DNA from: Lycocorax pyrrhopterus obiensis
Taxonomy: Eukaryota; Chordata; Aves; Passeriformes; Paradisaeidae
Assembly: GCA_014706295.1 (NCBI GenBank)
Contig: JACSVZ010000016.1
Span: 4,259,168-4,323,167 of the forward strand
Length of the DNA: 64,000 nt
Reading direction: 5' to 3'
The notes beneath the pieces are model-generated. The model did not search any database. It was not told the DNA's origin and was given only the letters and a program-made list of their open reading frames with translations. Positions 61,738 through 64,000 of this stretch are shown piece after piece (the first letter of the stretch is position 1; each line of letters opens with the position of its first letter). The translations under genes and the position numbers were made by a program.

Positions 61738-61830
61738 TAACAAAATACTGATAGAAGTGTTATCTATTGGCATTATATATTCTTATATAATATGTTATTT
61801 ATTATCAATTTTATTAATATATTAATAGAA
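61738..61830. repeat. AT-rich island with palindrome and stem-loop
   Basis: TATTAATATATTAATA (61,812-61,827) is a perfect 16-bp palindrome. ATTATATA (61,772-61,779) and TATATAAT (61,784-61,791) form an 8-bp stem with loop TTCT. Such sequence can extrude cruciforms or act as a DNA-unwinding element; neither is shown. Confidence 0.75.
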
Positions 61831-64000
61831 GCATTTTACAATAGCATTACAGAGGATCAGAGAAAACAGCTGCTAATAACCATTTTCACTGTGGTTTGGT
61901 TCTCTTCGATATGGATTGTGAAACTTCAGATATGCCCGCAGCAAAGCAGACTGAACTAATGTACCCATGTACTTTCGTTCTGATCATGCAACATCCAAAG
62001 TGTGTAACTTGCCTTGAAACTGATGGGATGATTCAGTGTCCATGGATTAACCCAGCAGGTATATAACAGCATTGTGAATGCTCACTCTTACCATTCAGGA
62101 TCATGGCTAATGCTGGCTGAGACCATGGTGCTGCTGTGCTTAGCAGCATTTTACTCAATTGGGAGATTTCCTGAAAGGAATTTAGCATTTAAATAGAGGA
62201 GACACAGGTAACCAGGCTTAAAAGTAAGAAAAAAGCAAAGCAAAACTGGGAAAATGGGAAAGCAGTTGCTGCGTCACTTGTGTTGAAGAGACAATTCCAC
62301 TGCACCAGGGTGTGTGGTGTTTGATTGCATCCCCAAGATGCTGCAAGAAATGCAGAAGCAGTAAAAGCTCCATGCCCTGAGCAGGAGGCTGGTGTTTTAA
62401 CTGAGCAGACCTTGTGCATATCCTTTCTGGGGGGCTACCCATGGAAACCTAAGTCTGAATTTCAAAATCACATTTTGCTGAAGTGGACTTCTGAATTGAA
62501 AAGCTAATACAGGACAGCTAAAAGAACATGGATAGATCCATTCTGGCATCCCAATTTTGGAAAGGCATGTAATATTATAGAACAGTTAGATTAGCTGATA
62601 TATTTTTCTTTAGATCTAAATGTCCAGATTCTGGTCTGAGAGCAAGCAAGGGGAATTGCTCCCTTGAGAGACCTGTAGGTGACTGAACACGGGGTTTTCA
62701 AATGCAGAAAGGTGCCAGATCTGCAGTGTAATTGCAGCTGTGCCACTGTGCCAGGGGAGCACTTTGCAGCAAGCCTGAGGCTTTGCATGCATATTTCCAG
62801 CAGATTGAGAATTTGCATAACCCTTCCATAAACCACTGCAAATCTAATAAGGAATCAAGCCCAGTGTTGGCTATGGCCACTATATCACTGCATCTGAAAA
62901 CACAGCTCCATTGTGCCTTGACCTTTTCTGTTTGGAATTTGGATTTTCCAGCCCTTCTTCCATCTGTTTACAGAACCAGCCCCTCAGGGAAACATAAATA
63001 AATAAATCTTTTCCCCAGTTCATGCTCATGACATCAAATGATGTAATAAAATGAAATCTCTTTCCTTCTTTCTCCCCTTTCAATATTTATTCTGAGGATT
63101 TATTGTTTTCCCTCCTTTTCATTCAAGGTTTCCCTCTGATAGATCACCTCACTGTGGAGCATTTCTCATATTCTCCATGCAGTACATCTCAAGCTATTAT
63201 TTTAAAATGTCGTTGGAGCTGCTTTAAGCTGAAGACAGTGCAGAGATTTTCATTTTTCTTTCTAACTCTGCTGGACCTGCTCCATGAAAATTTCTACTCC
63301 ATTTTTAGTTGAAATACTGTTAACATAGAGTAGTGCTTCCAGTAGGTGCATGAAGACCAAAAAACTTCTGTCTGTTTACACGTGGGTTCTGTCCCCACAG
63401 GGTTCTGTTTAGCATCATGAACATTTGTGCTGTCCTGAACCGAATTCTCAGCTGGCATGAATGGGAATTCAGTTTGGGATAGAGGTGGGCTGACTCAGAC
63501 TCCATGTGATGAAAAAGCTGAGTGCACAAGCATTCAAGAAGAGCATTAATCTATGTTGTGGAGAGTTCCATGCAGTCAGTCAAAGCTGTTACACAGTTCA
63601 GGAGAGCCATGTGTCAACACAGGGTCATACCGAGGCCAAAAATCGATGAACACACTAAAAGTCCAAAGTACCCCAGCAGAAAAGGGCACAGATTATTTCA
63701 CGTGTCTTTTCTACTTATAAAACTTGTCCTAGAATTTGGTGAAATGAAAAGGCAGTGTTTCCTTACTTGGTGTGTTTCCCCAGCGATGGCTGGCAGAGGC
63801 TGAGTAGCACGGCCGGAGGGATTGCTGCTCAGGAGCAGCGGGACAGAGGCTTACACCAGAGCAAGCTGCTGCAGAGAACACGGCCCCTAAATGGGCACAT
63901 CACTGACAGGTCATTGTAGAATGACATTTATTCACCCTTGAACCGGCTCAGGTCAGGAGTTAGGTCTCAAATTGAGGAAGGAAGCACCAGTGCTGCAGGC
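61831..64000. other. non-coding, no firm feature
   Basis: Short unrecognised frames on both strands. A 7-bp dyad GCTGCTC-AG-GAGCAGC lies at 63,824-63,839 in slightly CpG-containing sequence near the window end. Confidence 0.45.

Noticed and set aside
1..64000. Bacterial operons, CRISPR arrays, prophage, rRNA or tRNA genes
   Set aside because: No spaced direct repeats, no ribosome-binding sites before long frames, and no tRNA or rRNA signatures were seen; CR1 elements and overall texture indicate a vertebrate nuclear genome.

Overview
This window looks like vertebrate, most probably bird, non-coding DNA. The support is two short CR1-type LINE 3' ends (near 19,792-19,873 and 36,956-37,033, both sense), a low density of recognisable transposable elements, homopolymer tracts and short microsatellites, and general CpG depletion with only local CpG-rich patches. 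No bacterial or viral gene organisation is present: no ribosome-binding sites, operons, CRISPR, rRNA or tRNA. I cannot name the species or chromosome, and a crocodilian or turtle is not excluded because they also carry CR1.

I found no protein-coding gene I can support. The open reading frames are short (longest about 190 codons), overlap on both strands, concentrate in GC-rich stretches and resemble no family I recognise. The window reads as an intergenic or large-intron region of gene-desert type. About ten AT-rich, repeat-free tracts dense in TAATTA/CAATTA/ATGCAAA-like motifs are spread through it (notably 15,240-15,665, 43,370-43,690, 47,690-48,040 and 57,400-57,720). They have the texture of conserved non-coding enhancers of a developmental locus. 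That is inference from composition; no alignment was available.

Layout. 1-10 kb: mixed DNA, one AT-rich regulatory-like tract, several dyad symmetries and a 41-bp tandem duplication. 10-26 kb: the most structured part. It holds a 278-bp inverted repeat (13,848-14,125 against 25,140-25,417, about 98 % identical) bracketing 11.0 kb. Inside it lie three AT-rich tracts, a TATA / CpG-enriched / splice-donor arrangement at 15.64-16.01 kb that could be a first exon, a CR1 end, and a small CpG-island-like patch at 23.5-23.75 kb. 26-40 kb: mostly featureless, with a CR1 end and a 34-bp dispersed repeat pair around 35.6 and 37.1 kb. 40-49 kb: further AT-rich candidates. 49-64 kb: mixed, with a strong AT-rich candidate at 57.4-57.7 kb and a palindromic AT island at 61.74-61.83 kb.

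The most unusual item is the near-identical inverted repeat. The best leads for undescribed biology are the CpG patch at 23.5 kb and the putative transcript start at 15.7 kb, both inside the bracketed segment.
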